From Parvularcula mediterranea (lineage in GTDB: Bacteria > Pseudomonadota > Alphaproteobacteria > Caulobacterales > Parvularculaceae), in assembly GCF_013085255.1 (NCBI RefSeq), contig NZ_JABFCX010000003.1, forward strand, positions 567,288 through 631,287: 64,000 nt of DNA. Reading direction: 5' to 3'. The notes under the pieces were generated by a model, which saw only the letters and a list, made by a program, of their open reading frames with translations, searched no databases and was not told the DNA's origin. The translations under genes were made by a program, and so were the position numbers. Positions 1-8,628 of the stretch are shown here, piece by piece (the first letter of the stretch is position 1; the number at the start of each line of letters is the position of its first letter).

Positions 1-111
1 ATCCTATAATGCCGCCTATTCACTCCTGCGGTTCCGCCGGAAGGCGCCCGACCGGGCGTCCGGGCCGGTCAGGCCCGCCCCATCGGAGGCGCCACGCGCC
101 GTGAGATAAAA

Positions 112-1836
112 CTAGTCATCGCCGCGCTGGAAGTGCGGAGGGTTCTCGCTCGTCACAGTACGGATGACTTTCTTGTCGATCTTGCCCGTAGTGCCGCGGG
201 GCAACATGGTGGGCGAGCGCCAGATGCGGGTCGGCACCTTAAACGGCGCAAGACGCGACTTGGCGTGGTCCTGCAGCTTCTCGAGATCGACGGTGTCCTT
301 GCCGTAGATCGCGGCGCCCACGACCTCGCCGAGGCTTTCATGGGGTACGCCGAAGACCGCGACTTCATCGACGCCTTCGACCTCGTGGAGGACGTTCTCG
401 ACCTCGAGGCAGGAGACGTTCTCGCCGCCGCGGATGATCATGTCCTTCAGGCGGTCGGTGATGGTGATGAAGCCCTCGGCATTGATGTTGCCGACATCCC
501 CTGTGCGGAACCAGCCGTCGGGATGGAAGGCCTCGCGGGTCGCCTCTTCGTTCTCGTGGTAGCCGCGCATGGTCGCGGGGCTCTTGATGCAGACCTCACC
601 AGTCTCGCCGTCGGGAAGCCTTTTTCCGTCCTCGGAAAATGCAGCGACTTCCGTTACCGGGGGCACTGCGCGCCCTGTCGAGGATGGATACTTCTTGTAA
701 TCGCCAAGGGCGATGTGGCTGCCCAGCGCATTGGTTTCCGTCAGTCCGTAGCCTGACGAAGCGGAGATCTCGGGGTACATCTCACGCTGCAGATCGACCT
801 GCGCCTCGGGACGTTTCGCGCCGCCCGTGCCGATATCGACCAGCGTGTCGAGCTGCCCGGGCTTGGCCGCCTTGATGAGATCATAGGCCTGGGTTGGGAC
901 GCCGAGGAAGTGCGTGAGCTTCTCTTTCTCGGTGAGGGCCGCAGCCTCTTCGGGGTCCCAACGGTATGTAAAGACTAGCTTTCTGCCGGAGAGATAGCCG
1001 AGGAGGAAGATCGAGTGGAGGCCAGTCACATGGAACAGCGGCAGCGCCACCAACGCGCCGGGGTTCTCTGGCGAGAGCTCAATCTCTGGCCGCACGACAC
1101 CGAAGACCGCGAGGGTGAAGGACCACGACAGAACCGCATTCACGACGCCGCGGTGGGTCAGGAGAGCGCCCTTCGGCTTGCCCGTCGAGCCGGAGGTGAA
1201 GAGCAGGCAGTAGTCGCTATCCGGATCAATCGGATCCTGCGGCATGTCCATCGGGATCGAGTCGTCAGCGAGGATGTCGTGCATGCGGAAGTCCTGCCCC
1301 GCCGTCTCCTCACGCCCTGCCACGAAGGTCAGGCCGAACTCTTCCTTGCAAGGAAGGATCATGTCCGCGCGCTTGGCATCGACCACGACGATCTTGGCGT
1401 CAGACTTCTCCATGCCGTAGCGCAGCTCATCAGCCTGCCACCATGCATTGAGCGGTACCACGGTCGCGCCCGAGGCGATGATGCCGAGATAGGCGACGCA
1501 CCATTCGGGATAGTTCCGCATGGCGATGGCAACGCGCTTGCCCTGCCCTGCGCCCTGCCCCTTGAGCCAGTTGGCAAAACGCATGGCCCGCGCCCAGACC
1601 TCACCGGTGGTGTAGCGCTCGTCGCCATAGACGATCAGCGGCTTGTCCTTGTTCTCCATCGTCTTCATCGCGAGCACTTCGCGGAGGGACATCTGGGACA
1701 GGGAGAAGACCGCGGGGTAGTCGACCCCCCTGATCGTCATGGGCTGAACCGCGAACGGCGCCCCGGCGGCGAGGACCTTTTCGACCCCCGCGGCGAGCTC
1801 TTCGCTGGTGATTGGCGGGGCGGAAGCGGCGTCCAT
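112..1836 (-). CDS. Acyl-CoA synthetase / class I adenylate-forming ligase
   Basis: 574-residue AMP-forming ligase that would activate a carboxylate as the acyl-adenylate and then form the CoA thioester in the cytoplasm. The sequence shows the phosphate-binding loop TSGSTGKPKG (about 214-223), the adenine motif YGLTET (363-368), the hinge region GWFRTGD (441-447) and the C-terminal adenylation lysine in GKIDKK (near 552). Length is normal for a fatty-acid or aromatic-acid CoA ligase. An SD-like GAGGAG lies before the ATG at 1836. The gene is transcribed away from the secreted-protein cluster. The natural acid cannot be read from the sequence; medium/long-chain fatty acid is a guess. Family call firm, substrate unknown. 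Confidence 0.9.
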   Translation of the reverse strand: MDAASAPPITSEELAAGVEKVLAAGAPFAVQPMTIRGVDYPAVFSLSQMSLREVLAMKTMENKDKPLIVYGDERYTTGEVWARAMRFANWLKGQGAGQGKRVAIAMRNYPEWCVAYLGIIASGATVVPLNAWWQADELRYGMEKSDAKIVVVDAKRADMILPCKEEFGLTFVAGREETAGQDFRMHDILADDSIPMDMPQDPIDPDSDYCLLFTSGSTGKPKGALLTHRGVVNAVLSWSFTLAVFGVVRPEIELSPENPGALVALPLFHVTGLHSIFLLGYLSGRKLVFTYRWDPEEAAALTEKEKLTHFLGVPTQAYDLIKAAKPGQLDTLVDIGTGGAKRPEAQVDLQREMYPEISASSGYGLTETNALGSHIALGDYKKYPSSTGRAVPPVTEVAAFSEDGKRLPDGETGEVCIKSPATMRGYHENEEATREAFHPDGWFRTGDVGNINAEGFITITDRLKDMIIRGGENVSCLEVENVLHEVEGVDEVAVFGVPHESLGEVVGAAIYGKDTVDLEKLQDHAKSRLAPFKVPTRIWRSPTMLPRGTTGKIDKKVIRTVTSENPPHFQRGDD

Positions 1837-2019
1837 GGAGGTCTCCTCGAATTGTCACGTGTTTTTTGGCTGAACTAGCTCTAAGACCCTTCACAAACCA
1901 CAAGCGAACCGTTTCGCTCTGTTACGTTGGGGCTCACAAACTTTTTTCCGAAAATCGATAAAAAGGCTCTTGAAGAATGCGGGGGCCCTGCCGAGCTATT
2001 CGGAAGGAGGACGACGATT
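1837..2019. promoter_or_regulatory. Divergent intergenic region with a short palindrome
   Basis: This 183-base region separates the divergent acyl-CoA synthetase and the first secreted protein, so promoters for both should lie here. It is AT-richer than its surroundings. A perfect 6-bp inverted repeat, AGCGAA-CCGT-TTCGCT, sits at 1903-1918 and could be a small operator. I could not assign convincing -35/-10 boxes. Site function is inference. Confidence 0.3.
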
Positions 2020-2493
2020 ATGAAACTTGCTCAATCACTCACGCTGGCCGCCTGCGCCGCGATCACCATGGCTTCTGCTGCGCACGCGACCGGCTGGTCG
2101 GCGCTTTCGGACGACAGCGACCGCAGCATCTATGCGGCTTCCAGCGACGGAGGCGTCGTGCTCGGCTGCACCGCCAGCCGTAAGCCTGCTGTCGCCTTTG
2201 CCTATGAAGGGTCGAGCCTTCCCGAGGCGCTCGACGATCCTTCCGACCGGATGAAGTTCCGTCGCGGCTCAGTCTATGTGAACGGCGAGGAAGTCTACAA
2301 CGGCAAGTTCCTCTATCGCCCGTCCTCGAAGGTCGCGGAAACCAATCACCCGTCGGTGGCGATTGCTATCTACAACGCCGCGATCCGGGGCGATTCCGTT
2401 GAGCTTGAGCTCAACAATTACGGCTCGGTCGAGGTCGAGCTGCCGGAAGTCGACGATGCCTTCCGCGCCTATGCCGGTGCCTGCATCAAGTAA
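2020..2493 (+). CDS. Small secreted protein, tandem family copy A
   Basis: 157-residue protein with a clear Sec signal peptide (MKLAQS start, hydrophobic core, ATG-A-HA cleavage area). The mature part has two cysteines, one near the N-terminus (LGC) and one near the end (AGAC), which could form one disulfide in the periplasm. I chose the ATG at 2020 because GGAAGGAGG lies 10 bases upstream; the open frame extends to 1927 without an SD. It is paralogous to the next two genes: all share an N-terminal Trp, VNGEE/K-type turn, a YNA-x-I/V-x-G motif and a VDDAFR-x-(F/Y)A-x2-C ending. Family not recognised; function unknown. Confidence 0.8.
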   Translation: MKLAQSLTLAACAAITMASAAHATGWSALSDDSDRSIYAASSDGGVVLGCTASRKPAVAFAYEGSSLPEALDDPSDRMKFRRGSVYVNGEEVYNGKFLYRPSSKVAETNHPSVAIAIYNAAIRGDSVELELNNYGSVEVELPEVDDAFRAYAGACIK

Positions 2494-2504
2494 GGCATGA
2501 ACGG

Positions 2505-2533
2505 ACGCTGCGGAACCAACTGCTCCGCAGCGT
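2505..2533 (+). terminator. Hairpin after secreted protein A
   Basis: Perfect 10-bp stem (ACGCTGCGGA at 2505-2514 with TCCGCAGCGT at 2524-2533) and a 9-base loop, 11 bases after the stop codon. The downstream tract TTAACTTCT is only weakly T-rich, so this may be an attenuating or mRNA-stabilising hairpin rather than a full terminator. Confidence 0.5.
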
Positions 2534-2589
2534 TAACTTCTGGGTTCCCCTGAGCGATACTGTCTCCCCAAGGGAGAGGGAGAACCCGG

Positions 2590-3081
2590 ATGAAACGCCT
2601 AGCGCTCACGGCTGCGGCCGTTCTTGTCGCCACTGGAACCGCATCTGCCGAATGGAAGATGGTCGAGGACGGCGACACCACCATGATCTACACTGCAGGG
2701 ATGAAGGACGGCGCAGCCATCCTCTCCTGCGACGCCAGCGGAAAGCTCAGCCTGTCGATCGCCATGGGCGATCTGCCCGTCGAGGAAGCGATGGGCCGCG
2801 AGAGCAACCGCCTGCGCAAACGCACAGGCCGCCTGATGGTCGACGGCAAGGAAGCGTTCGAGGGCTGGTTCGATTACAACCCCTTCTCCCAGCTCGCCGA
2901 GACCGGCCAGCGCGGCGCGGCCTCCAAGGTCTACAACGCCACGATCAAAGGCCAGCGGGTCAGCTTCGACCTGACGTCCAAGGGCGAGGTCGGCATGACC
3001 CTGCCGCCAGTGGACGATGCGTTCCGCAAGTTCGCCACGGACTGCCGCGATCCCTACCGGGCCTATCGCAAGGACGACTGA
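2590..3081 (+). CDS. Small secreted protein, tandem family copy B
   Basis: 163-residue exported protein: signal peptide ending near TASA-EW, then a mature domain with two cysteines (LSC and ATDC). A purine-rich SD, GGGAGAGGGAG, precedes the ATG at 2590. It shares the family marks of its neighbours: Trp right after the cleavage site, DGKEAFEG turn, YNATIKG, and PVDDAFRKFATDC near the end. It carries an extra basic/acidic tail (YRAYRKDD) absent from the other copies. No enzyme motif is visible. The similarity to copies A and C indicates local duplication; function unknown. Confidence 0.8.
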   Translation: MKRLALTAAAVLVATGTASAEWKMVEDGDTTMIYTAGMKDGAAILSCDASGKLSLSIAMGDLPVEEAMGRESNRLRKRTGRLMVDGKEAFEGWFDYNPFSQLAETGQRGAASKVYNATIKGQRVSFDLTSKGEVGMTLPPVDDAFRKFATDCRDPYRAYRKDD

Positions 3082-3103
3082 GCAGGAACCTTTTGACCCT
3101 GGG

Positions 3104-3129
3104 CCTGAGGCTGCTATGCCAACCTCAGG
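3104..3129 (+). terminator. Short hairpin between copies B and C
   Basis: CCTGAGG (3104-3110) pairs with CCTCAGG (3123-3129) across a 12-base loop, between the stop of copy B and the start of copy C. There is no T-run, so it is at best a weak terminator or processing element. Confidence 0.25.
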
Positions 3130-3147
3130 TACTAGGGCAGGTTTATC

Positions 3148-3618
3148 ATGCGTTGCGTTGTTATCATTGGCGCCATTCTGGCGTCGCTCATCTCCTTTGC
3201 GAAGGCGGAATGGGTCGCTGGCTTCGTGGATGGCGGCAGCGTCATCTATCCCCGTGACATTGGTGAGCCCGGGCCGATGTTTGGCTGCAACGATGCGGGA
3301 CGGCGTGCCCTCTTCATTGGTCAGAACGACACGGACTTCATCAGGAACCTGTCCAACACCAACCTGACGCGGGATATTGATGGCCGCAGGATCAGGCTGA
3401 TCGTCAATGGCGAGACCGTCTACAAGGGCCGCGCGCTCTACCTTCCGACGTGGAAGATGTACCAGACCACGGACCTCGCCGCGTTCCGCATCACCTATAA
3501 TGCCGCCGTTCAGGGCAAGTCGGTCATCTGGAAGTCGGGCAAGGGTGGAGAGCTGAACCTCTATATGCCGCCGGCGGACGACACCTTCAGGCGTTTCGCT
3601 GCATGCCTTTCCCGTTAG
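3148..3618 (+). CDS. Small secreted protein, tandem family copy C
   Basis: 156-residue exported protein with a signal peptide ending near AKA-EW. The mature domain is the most divergent of the three copies but keeps the Trp after the cleavage site, the first Cys (FGC), the VNGETVYKG turn, TYNAAVQG, and PADDTFRRFAAC at the end, so the two-cysteine frame is conserved. The weak SD (GGCAGG, about 10 bases upstream) suggests modest expression. It follows copy B by 66 bases on the same strand. Function unknown; the family is probably periplasmic. Confidence 0.78.
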   Translation: MRCVVIIGAILASLISFAKAEWVAGFVDGGSVIYPRDIGEPGPMFGCNDAGRRALFIGQNDTDFIRNLSNTNLTRDIDGRRIRLIVNGETVYKGRALYLPTWKMYQTTDLAAFRITYNAAVQGKSVIWKSGKGGELNLYMPPADDTFRRFAACLSR

Positions 3619-3694
3619 GGAGCTGACGCAGCGCTTGGCAAACAGGCTGAGAGGCGCTTAACGGGCGGACCCCATTCCAACGGAGCCTGCACCC

Positions 3695-4495
3695 GTGCCG
3701 CACCTGTCCCCTGTCCTCAACATCATGATCGGCGCCGCCAAGGACGCCGCGAAGATCCTGCGCCGCGACTTCTACGAGGTCGAAGCGCTGCAGGTCCGCA
3801 AGAAAGGTGCCTCGGACTTCGTCACCAAGGCTGACCTCGCCGCTGAAGAAGCGATCCGCGAAGCTCTCAAGAAGGGCCGGCCGAAGTACGGCATGGTCCT
3901 CGAAGAAGGCGGCGAGATCGAGGGTACGGACAACTCCAACCGCTGGATCGTCGACCCCCTCGACGGCACCACGAACTTCCTTCACTCGATGCCGCAGTTC
4001 TGCATCTCGATCGGCCTCGAGCGCGACCGTGAGCCCTATGCAGGCGTCGTCTTCGCGCCGATCCTCGATGAGCTCTACTACGCCGAGAAGGGCCTGGGCG
4101 CCTACATGAACGACCGTCGCCTCCGGGTGTCGGGCCGCAATGACCTCTCCGAGGCGCTGGTCGGGACGGGCCTTCCCTTCAAGGGTATGCCGGGTCGTGA
4201 GCAGGCTCTCTTGGAGACCGAACGTGTGCTGAAGGAAACGGCAGGCGTCAGGCGCTTCGGCTCCGCAGCCTACGATCTCTGCATGACCGCCTCGGGCCGC
4301 CTCGACGGCTATTGGGAGCGTGGCCTCAACGCCTGGGACGTGACCGCAGGCATCGTCATTGCCCGTGAGGCAGGCGGCCAGGTCTCGACCATCGAGGACG
4401 ACAAGGGCCGCGCCCACCTCGAAAAGAGCATCCTCGCGTCGAACCACGACCTCCACGCGGATCTGAGGAAGACCATCCTCGGCGCCAAGGCCTAA
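3695..4495 (+). CDS. suhB: Inositol monophosphatase family protein (SuhB-like)
   Basis: 266-residue Mg2+-dependent sugar-phosphate phosphatase. The metal-site motifs are complete: DFVTKAD near the N-terminus, EEGG, the DPLDGTTNFLH signature, and WDVTAG-x5-REAGG near the C-terminus. The start is GTG at 3695, which gives an N-terminus (PHLSPVLNIMIGAA) resembling the HPMLNIAVRAA start of E. coli SuhB; the ATG at 3725 would cut into that helix. In E. coli SuhB also acts in ribosomal RNA antitermination, but that role cannot be read here. Short 5-base gap to the next gene suggests co-transcription. Confidence 0.9.
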   Translation: MPHLSPVLNIMIGAAKDAAKILRRDFYEVEALQVRKKGASDFVTKADLAAEEAIREALKKGRPKYGMVLEEGGEIEGTDNSNRWIVDPLDGTTNFLHSMPQFCISIGLERDREPYAGVVFAPILDELYYAEKGLGAYMNDRRLRVSGRNDLSEALVGTGLPFKGMPGREQALLETERVLKETAGVRRFGSAAYDLCMTASGRLDGYWERGLNAWDVTAGIVIAREAGGQVSTIEDDKGRAHLEKSILASNHDLHADLRKTILGAKA

Positions 4496-4499
4496 GCTT

Positions 4500-5222
4500 A
4501 TGCGTCTGCGCCGGGTTGCTCAGCATGCGGCGCAGAAGGACTGGGTATCGCTGGGGCTTGAGTTCCTGATCGTGGTCACAGGGGTCTTCCTCGGTGTCCA
4601 GCTCGGCAACCTCAACGCCGCCCGCAGCGACCGGGTCGCCTACGAAGCAGCCCTCGATCAGCTGGCGGAGGAAATCGACGCTAACCGCGAGATCGTTGCC
4701 GGCTACCGCGCAACCTATGCGCCGCGAATCGAGGATATTGAAGTGGCTCTCGGCGTTCTCGAAAGTTGCTCAGCCCAACCAGGCGACCCCGCCAAGGTGA
4801 ACACGGCGCTTCAGGCGCTCCGCTCGACCCCCGGCTACTACCCCCGCCTCTCGGCGCTCGTTGACCTGACCGAAAACGATATCTTCAAGCGCCTCCAGTC
4901 TCCTGAGGAACGTCAGGCCATCCAGGAGCTAAGACGGATCCTCGAACGCGTCGACGAAGGGTCATCGTTCCTCGAGGAAATTCCCTTCCGTACACCAATC
5001 GAAGAACATCCCATGGTCGTCTATGGCTCGATTGAACCGGCTGAAACCGATCCCGGCCTCCGCCGACTGATCGAGCTGGATGTTCCGCTTGAGCAGGCCT
5101 GCAAAGACACTACCCTCCTCAAGAAGCTCTACCAGTACGAACGGCTCGCAGCCTTCACGCAAGTCCTGGCCGACCTCGCCGACGACGCCCTCGACACGGC
5201 TGAGGCAACCCTAGACCTCTAG
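4500..5222 (+). CDS. Membrane-anchored protein of unknown function (DUF6090-like)
   Basis: 240-residue protein with a single N-terminal transmembrane helix (about residues 18-38, ending [14 protein letters not shown]) followed by a helical soluble domain that probably faces the periplasm. A membrane helix followed by a basic/acidic N-x-N-x-A-R stretch and a long EIDANREI-type helix resembles the DUF6090 architecture as I recall it; this is a loose match. Two cysteines (SCSAQP and QACKD) might pair. It starts 5 bases after suhB and overlaps the convergent mutS stop by a few bases. No catalytic motif seen. Confidence 0.7.
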   Translation: MRLRRVAQHAAQKDWVSLGLEFLIVVTGVFLGVQLGNLNAARSDRVAYEAALDQLAEEIDANREIVAGYRATYAPRIEDIEVALGVLESCSAQPGDPAKVNTALQALRSTPGYYPRLSALVDLTENDIFKRLQSPEERQAIQELRRILERVDEGSSFLEEIPFRTPIEEHPMVVYGSIEPAETDPGLRRLIELDVPLEQACKDTTLLKKLYQYERLAAFTQVLADLADDALDTAEATLDL

Positions 5223-7843
5223 GCCAGAAGGTCCTTCAGCTTACAAAGGGCTTCGTGGGCCTCACGAGGCGACATGTCGTCTGGGTCGAGAGCGGTGAGC
5301 GCCTCACGCAATTGATCCGCCTCCGGCTTTTGCTCCGGAACCGCTTGCGGTGCCGCGAAGAGCGGAAGGTCGGCCACAAGACCGCCGACCGGTGCTTGTG
5401 CCTCAAGGAGTGAGAGCACCTGCTGCGCCCGCGCAACGACGCCTTCGGGAAGACCCGCGAGCCTCGCCACCGCGACGCCGTAGCTTCGGTCCGCACCGCC
5501 CGGCCGGACCTCGTGGAGAAAGACCACCTTGCCCCGCCACTCACGCACGGCCATTGACACGGACGACAGTCGCGGAAGCTCTTCGGCCAGCCGCGTCAGC
5601 TCATGATAGTGGGTCGCGAAGAGACCACGGCATCGGCACTCTGTATGCAGATGTTCAAGTGCCGCCCACGCAATCGAAAGGCCATCATAAGTCGCCGTTC
5701 CGCGCCCGACTTCGTCGAGAATGACAAGGCTACGCTCCGTGGCTTGATGGAGGATGGCAGCGGTTTCGACCATTTCCACCATGAAGGTCGACCGGCCACG
5801 CGCCAGATCATCCGATGCACCGACGCGGCTGAAGAGCCTGTCCACGACACCGATATGCGCCCGCTCCGCAGGGACAAAACTGCCCGCCTGCGCGAGGATC
5901 GCAACCAGCGCGTTCTGCCTGAGATAGGTGGACTTACCAGCCATGTTGGGGCCGGTCACAAGCTGAAGCTGGGTTTCTCCGCCCTCGGACAGTTGGCAGC
6001 CATTGGGTACGAAGGGCTGGCGATCACGCTTGAGCGCTGCCTCCACCACAGAGTGCCTCGCACCGCTGATGTCGAACGCGGTGCTGTCATCGATCTCTGG
6101 GCGGACGAAGTTCTCCGCCTCAGCCAGCTCCGCCAGCGCAGCCAGCACATCGGTCTTCGCCAGCCAATCCGCGCAGTCCAGAAGCGGCTCGCGCTCAGCC
6201 AGCACCGAAGCGGTCAGCTCCTCGAAGAGCTCGCCTTCACGCGCCTCGACCGCTGCTTCGGCAGCGATGATCTCGCGGTTGAGCTCATCAAGCTCTACGG
6301 TTGCGAAGCGCGCCGCGCTCGTCAGTGTACGGCGTTGGGTGAACCCGTCATGGCCTGCCAGCTTCTCCGCCTGCGCCTTGCCGACTTCGGCGCAATAGCC
6401 GATCGCCTTGTCGAGTTTGAGGCGCAGGCCCTTGATCCCCGTTTCCTCGCGGTACCGCATTTCGAGAGCGGCAATCGTCTGCTTCGCGCCGGACGCCAGC
6501 TCCCGAGCACGGTCAAGGCTCTCGTCGAACCCCAGCGCTATGAAACCACCATCGCCTCGCCGGGCCGAGAGGCTTTCGGAGAGTGCGCGCGTCAGAAGCG
6601 CCGACAGCGCGGCTAGCTCCACCGGCAGGGCAGCCGTTCCGAATGCATGGGGCAGAGGTCCTGCGGCGGCCAGTGTTCCCGCCAGCAGCTGGGCCGCAGC
6701 CAGGGATCCAGCAACGAGACCAAGGTCGCTAGGCGCGCCCCGACCAAGGCCAATCCGCCCCAAAGCCCTTGCAAGATCTGGTGCCGATTTCATCTCCCTA
6801 CGGAGCGCCTCACGGAGGAGCGGATCCGTATGAAGGAACTGGACTCCATCATGGCGCATGCGAATCGCTTCGGGATCAAGAAGGGGTGCCGTGAGCCAAG
6901 CCCTCAGGAGCCGCCCTCCCCCCGCGCTGACCGTCCGGTCAACAGCGTGGAGGAGCGAGCCCTTGCGGGCACCGCCTTGCGTCTCCGTCAACTCAAGCGA
7001 CTTGCGCGTCGCTTCATCGATAGCCATCGCAGCGGAAGACGCGCCGACCTGGGGCACACGGAGGGACGGGCGCGCCTCGATCTGCGTGAGCTCGAGATAG
7101 GCGATCAGTGCGCCGAGCGCGCGGGTCTGGAGACCCTTGGAAAGGCCGAGCCCTTCTGGCTCCGACACTCCGTAAGCCTCAGCGATTCGCTCGGCCGCCG
7201 CGGCCTGGGTGAATGTCCGCGGGTCAGCCTCCGTGATCTTGGCGCTGACATAAGGCGGCGCCGAGGCTTCGTCCGCGACCAACAGCTCGCTGATCGACAG
7301 GCGCGCCGTGAGGTGGCCAAGGGTTTCGGCATCGCCTTCATCGACGCTCACTTCCCCGGTGGAGAGATCGGTGGCGGCGAGCGCGGCACGCCCGCCCTCA
7401 ATGATGAGCGCCGCGAGGTGATTCGGGGCCGAGGGTTCGAGCAGCGCTTCTTCTGTCAGGGTCCCGGGCGTGACGAGGCGGACGATCTGACGTTCGACGA
7501 CGGACTTCGCGCCGCGCTTCTTTGCCTCGGCGGGGTCCTCGGTCTGCTCACAGATCGCAACGGTGAACCCTGACCGAACCAGCTTCGCGAGGTACTGCTC
7601 CCGTGCATGGACGGGCACGCCGCACATGGGGATGTCCTCGCCTTGGTGCTGGCCGCGCTTCGTCAGGGTGATCCCGAGCGCAGCAGCTGCGACCTCGGCG
7701 TCGGAAAAAAACAGCTCGTAGAAGTCGCCCATCCGGTAGAAAAGAAGCGCGTCACCGGCATCGGCCTTGATGCGGGTGTATTGCGCCATCATCGGCGTCA
7801 GCTTCGCTGCGATCTTGGGAGGGTGCTCCGCTGTCACGTTCAT
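5219..7843 (-). CDS. mutS: DNA mismatch repair protein MutS
   Basis: About 874 residues. MutS recognises base mismatches and small loops and recruits MutL. The N-terminal mismatch-binding motif GDFYELF, with the intercalating Phe, is present, and the C-terminal ABC-type ATPase has the Walker [10 protein letters not shown], the [14 protein letters not shown] signature and the Walker [10 protein letters not shown]. The ATG at 7843 is preferred because GGAGGAG lies just upstream; the upstream ATG at 7864 lacks one. The very C-terminus resembles the usual dimer/tetramer helix ([19 protein letters not shown]). Convergent with the DUF6090-like gene and divergent from the metallopeptidase gene. Confidence 0.98.
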   Translation of the reverse strand: MNVTAEHPPKIAAKLTPMMAQYTRIKADAGDALLFYRMGDFYELFFSDAEVAAAALGITLTKRGQHQGEDIPMCGVPVHAREQYLAKLVRSGFTVAICEQTEDPAEAKKRGAKSVVERQIVRLVTPGTLTEEALLEPSAPNHLAALIIEGGRAALAATDLSTGEVSVDEGDAETLGHLTARLSISELLVADEASAPPYVSAKITEADPRTFTQAAAAERIAEAYGVSEPEGLGLSKGLQTRALGALIAYLELTQIEARPSLRVPQVGASSAAMAIDEATRKSLELTETQGGARKGSLLHAVDRTVSAGGGRLLRAWLTAPLLDPEAIRMRHDGVQFLHTDPLLREALRREMKSAPDLARALGRIGLGRGAPSDLGLVAGSLAAAQLLAGTLAAAGPLPHAFGTAALPVELAALSALLTRALSESLSARRGDGGFIALGFDESLDRARELASGAKQTIAALEMRYREETGIKGLRLKLDKAIGYCAEVGKAQAEKLAGHDGFTQRRTLTSAARFATVELDELNREIIAAEAAVEAREGELFEELTASVLAEREPLLDCADWLAKTDVLAALAELAEAENFVRPEIDDSTAFDISGARHSVVEAALKRDRQPFVPNGCQLSEGGETQLQLVTGPNMAGKSTYLRQNALVAILAQAGSFVPAERAHIGVVDRLFSRVGASDDLARGRSTFMVEMVETAAILHQATERSLVILDEVGRGTATYDGLSIAWAALEHLHTECRCRGLFATHYHELTRLAEELPRLSSVSMAVREWRGKVVFLHEVRPGGADRSYGVAVARLAGLPEGVVARAQQVLSLLEAQAPVGGLVADLPLFAAPQAVPEQKPEADQLREALTALDPDDMSPREAHEALCKLKDLLA

Positions 7844-7899
7844 CGCCGCTCTCCTCCGGCGCACGCGTTGCGCCGCTCAGGCTCTCATCGGGGCGCGAG

Positions 7900-8562
7900 G
7901 TGCCGATCGAAGTGCGACGGCACCCCCGCGCCAAGAGGTTTGTCCTACGAGTCTCCGGCGGGGTCATCCAGCTGACGATTCCCACAAGAGCGCGGATCGG
8001 CGAAGCCGCGAGCTGGGCGCGGTCCCAGGCCGCGTTCGTCGAGAAGCGGCTGGCGGGGGAACCCGAGGCGCGGCCCTTCGTCATGGGCGAGACCGTGCCC
8101 GTGCTCGGTGAGGAACTTGAGATCGTGCAGGGCCTGAAGGTCCATGGCGAGCGGGAGGCTGGCCGCTGGGCGATCGCCCCCGCGGCGCCGGATGCGCTGG
8201 CGAAGCGGATGGAACAGGGCTTGAGGAAGGTCGCCCTTCTCGAAGGAGAACGGGCACTGAAATCCTTCTGGCAGAAACTGGGTGTCCCAGATGGGGACGT
8301 TTCCGTCAGAGCCTACAAACGACGCTGGGGTGCTTGCGGATCGGATGGCTCGACGGCGCTCAACTGGCGTCTCGTCTTCGCTCCGCGATTCGTTTTCGAC
8401 TACGTCGCAGCCCACGAAGCGGCCCACCGTCTCGAAATGAACCACTCCCGGCGGTTCTGGTCGATCGTTGAAGAGCTCGACCCGAAGTACCCGAAGGCTG
8501 AGCGCTGGCTGAAGGATCACGGGGCATCTCTCTACGCCTACGGCGCCAGCCTCGACGCCTGA
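7900..8562 (+). CDS. YgjP-type (SprT-like/DUF45) metallopeptidase
   Basis: 220-residue cytoplasmic protein with the zincin motif HEAAHRLEMNHS near residues 168-179: two histidines plus a downstream H/W context (SRRFW), as in the YgjP-like metallopeptidase domain. Upstream it has the family's VRRHPRAKRFVLRV opening and YKRRWGACGSDG, which matches the conserved RWGSC motif with an Ala in place of Ser. The chosen start is GTG at 7900, which places the RRHPRA motif near the N-terminus; other starts a few codons upstream cannot be excluded. The promoter would share the 56 bases with mutS. Substrates of this family are unknown. Confidence 0.85.
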   Translation: MPIEVRRHPRAKRFVLRVSGGVIQLTIPTRARIGEAASWARSQAAFVEKRLAGEPEARPFVMGETVPVLGEELEIVQGLKVHGEREAGRWAIAPAAPDALAKRMEQGLRKVALLEGERALKSFWQKLGVPDGDVSVRAYKRRWGACGSDGSTALNWRLVFAPRFVFDYVAAHEAAHRLEMNHSRRFWSIVEELDPKYPKAERWLKDHGASLYAYGASLDA

Positions 8563-8578
8563 CAGACCCCACAAAAGA

Positions 8579-8606
8579 AAAGGGCCGACCCGAAGGCCGG
8601 CCCTTT
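8579..8606 (-). terminator. Intrinsic terminator of the OmpA-family gene
   Basis: Nine-bp perfect stem (AAAGGGCCG at 8579-8587 with CGGCCCTTT at 8598-8606). Read on the minus strand it is followed by TTTTCTTTT, a good T-tract, placed 22 bases after the ompA-like stop codon. It may work weakly in the other direction for the convergent metallopeptidase gene. Confidence 0.8.
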
Positions 8607-8628
8607 CCGAATTGGTCTCAGACCGTTC

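Noticed and set aside
1-111. GC-rich hairpins at the left edge as terminators of the acyl-CoA synthetase
   Set aside because: Stems are short and compete, and there is no T-tract on the minus strand; cannot be called.
2512-2534. GGAAC followed by GTT before secreted protein B
   Set aside because: The spacer is only 15 bases, and the same bases form the stem of a hairpin, so an EcfG promoter is unlikely.
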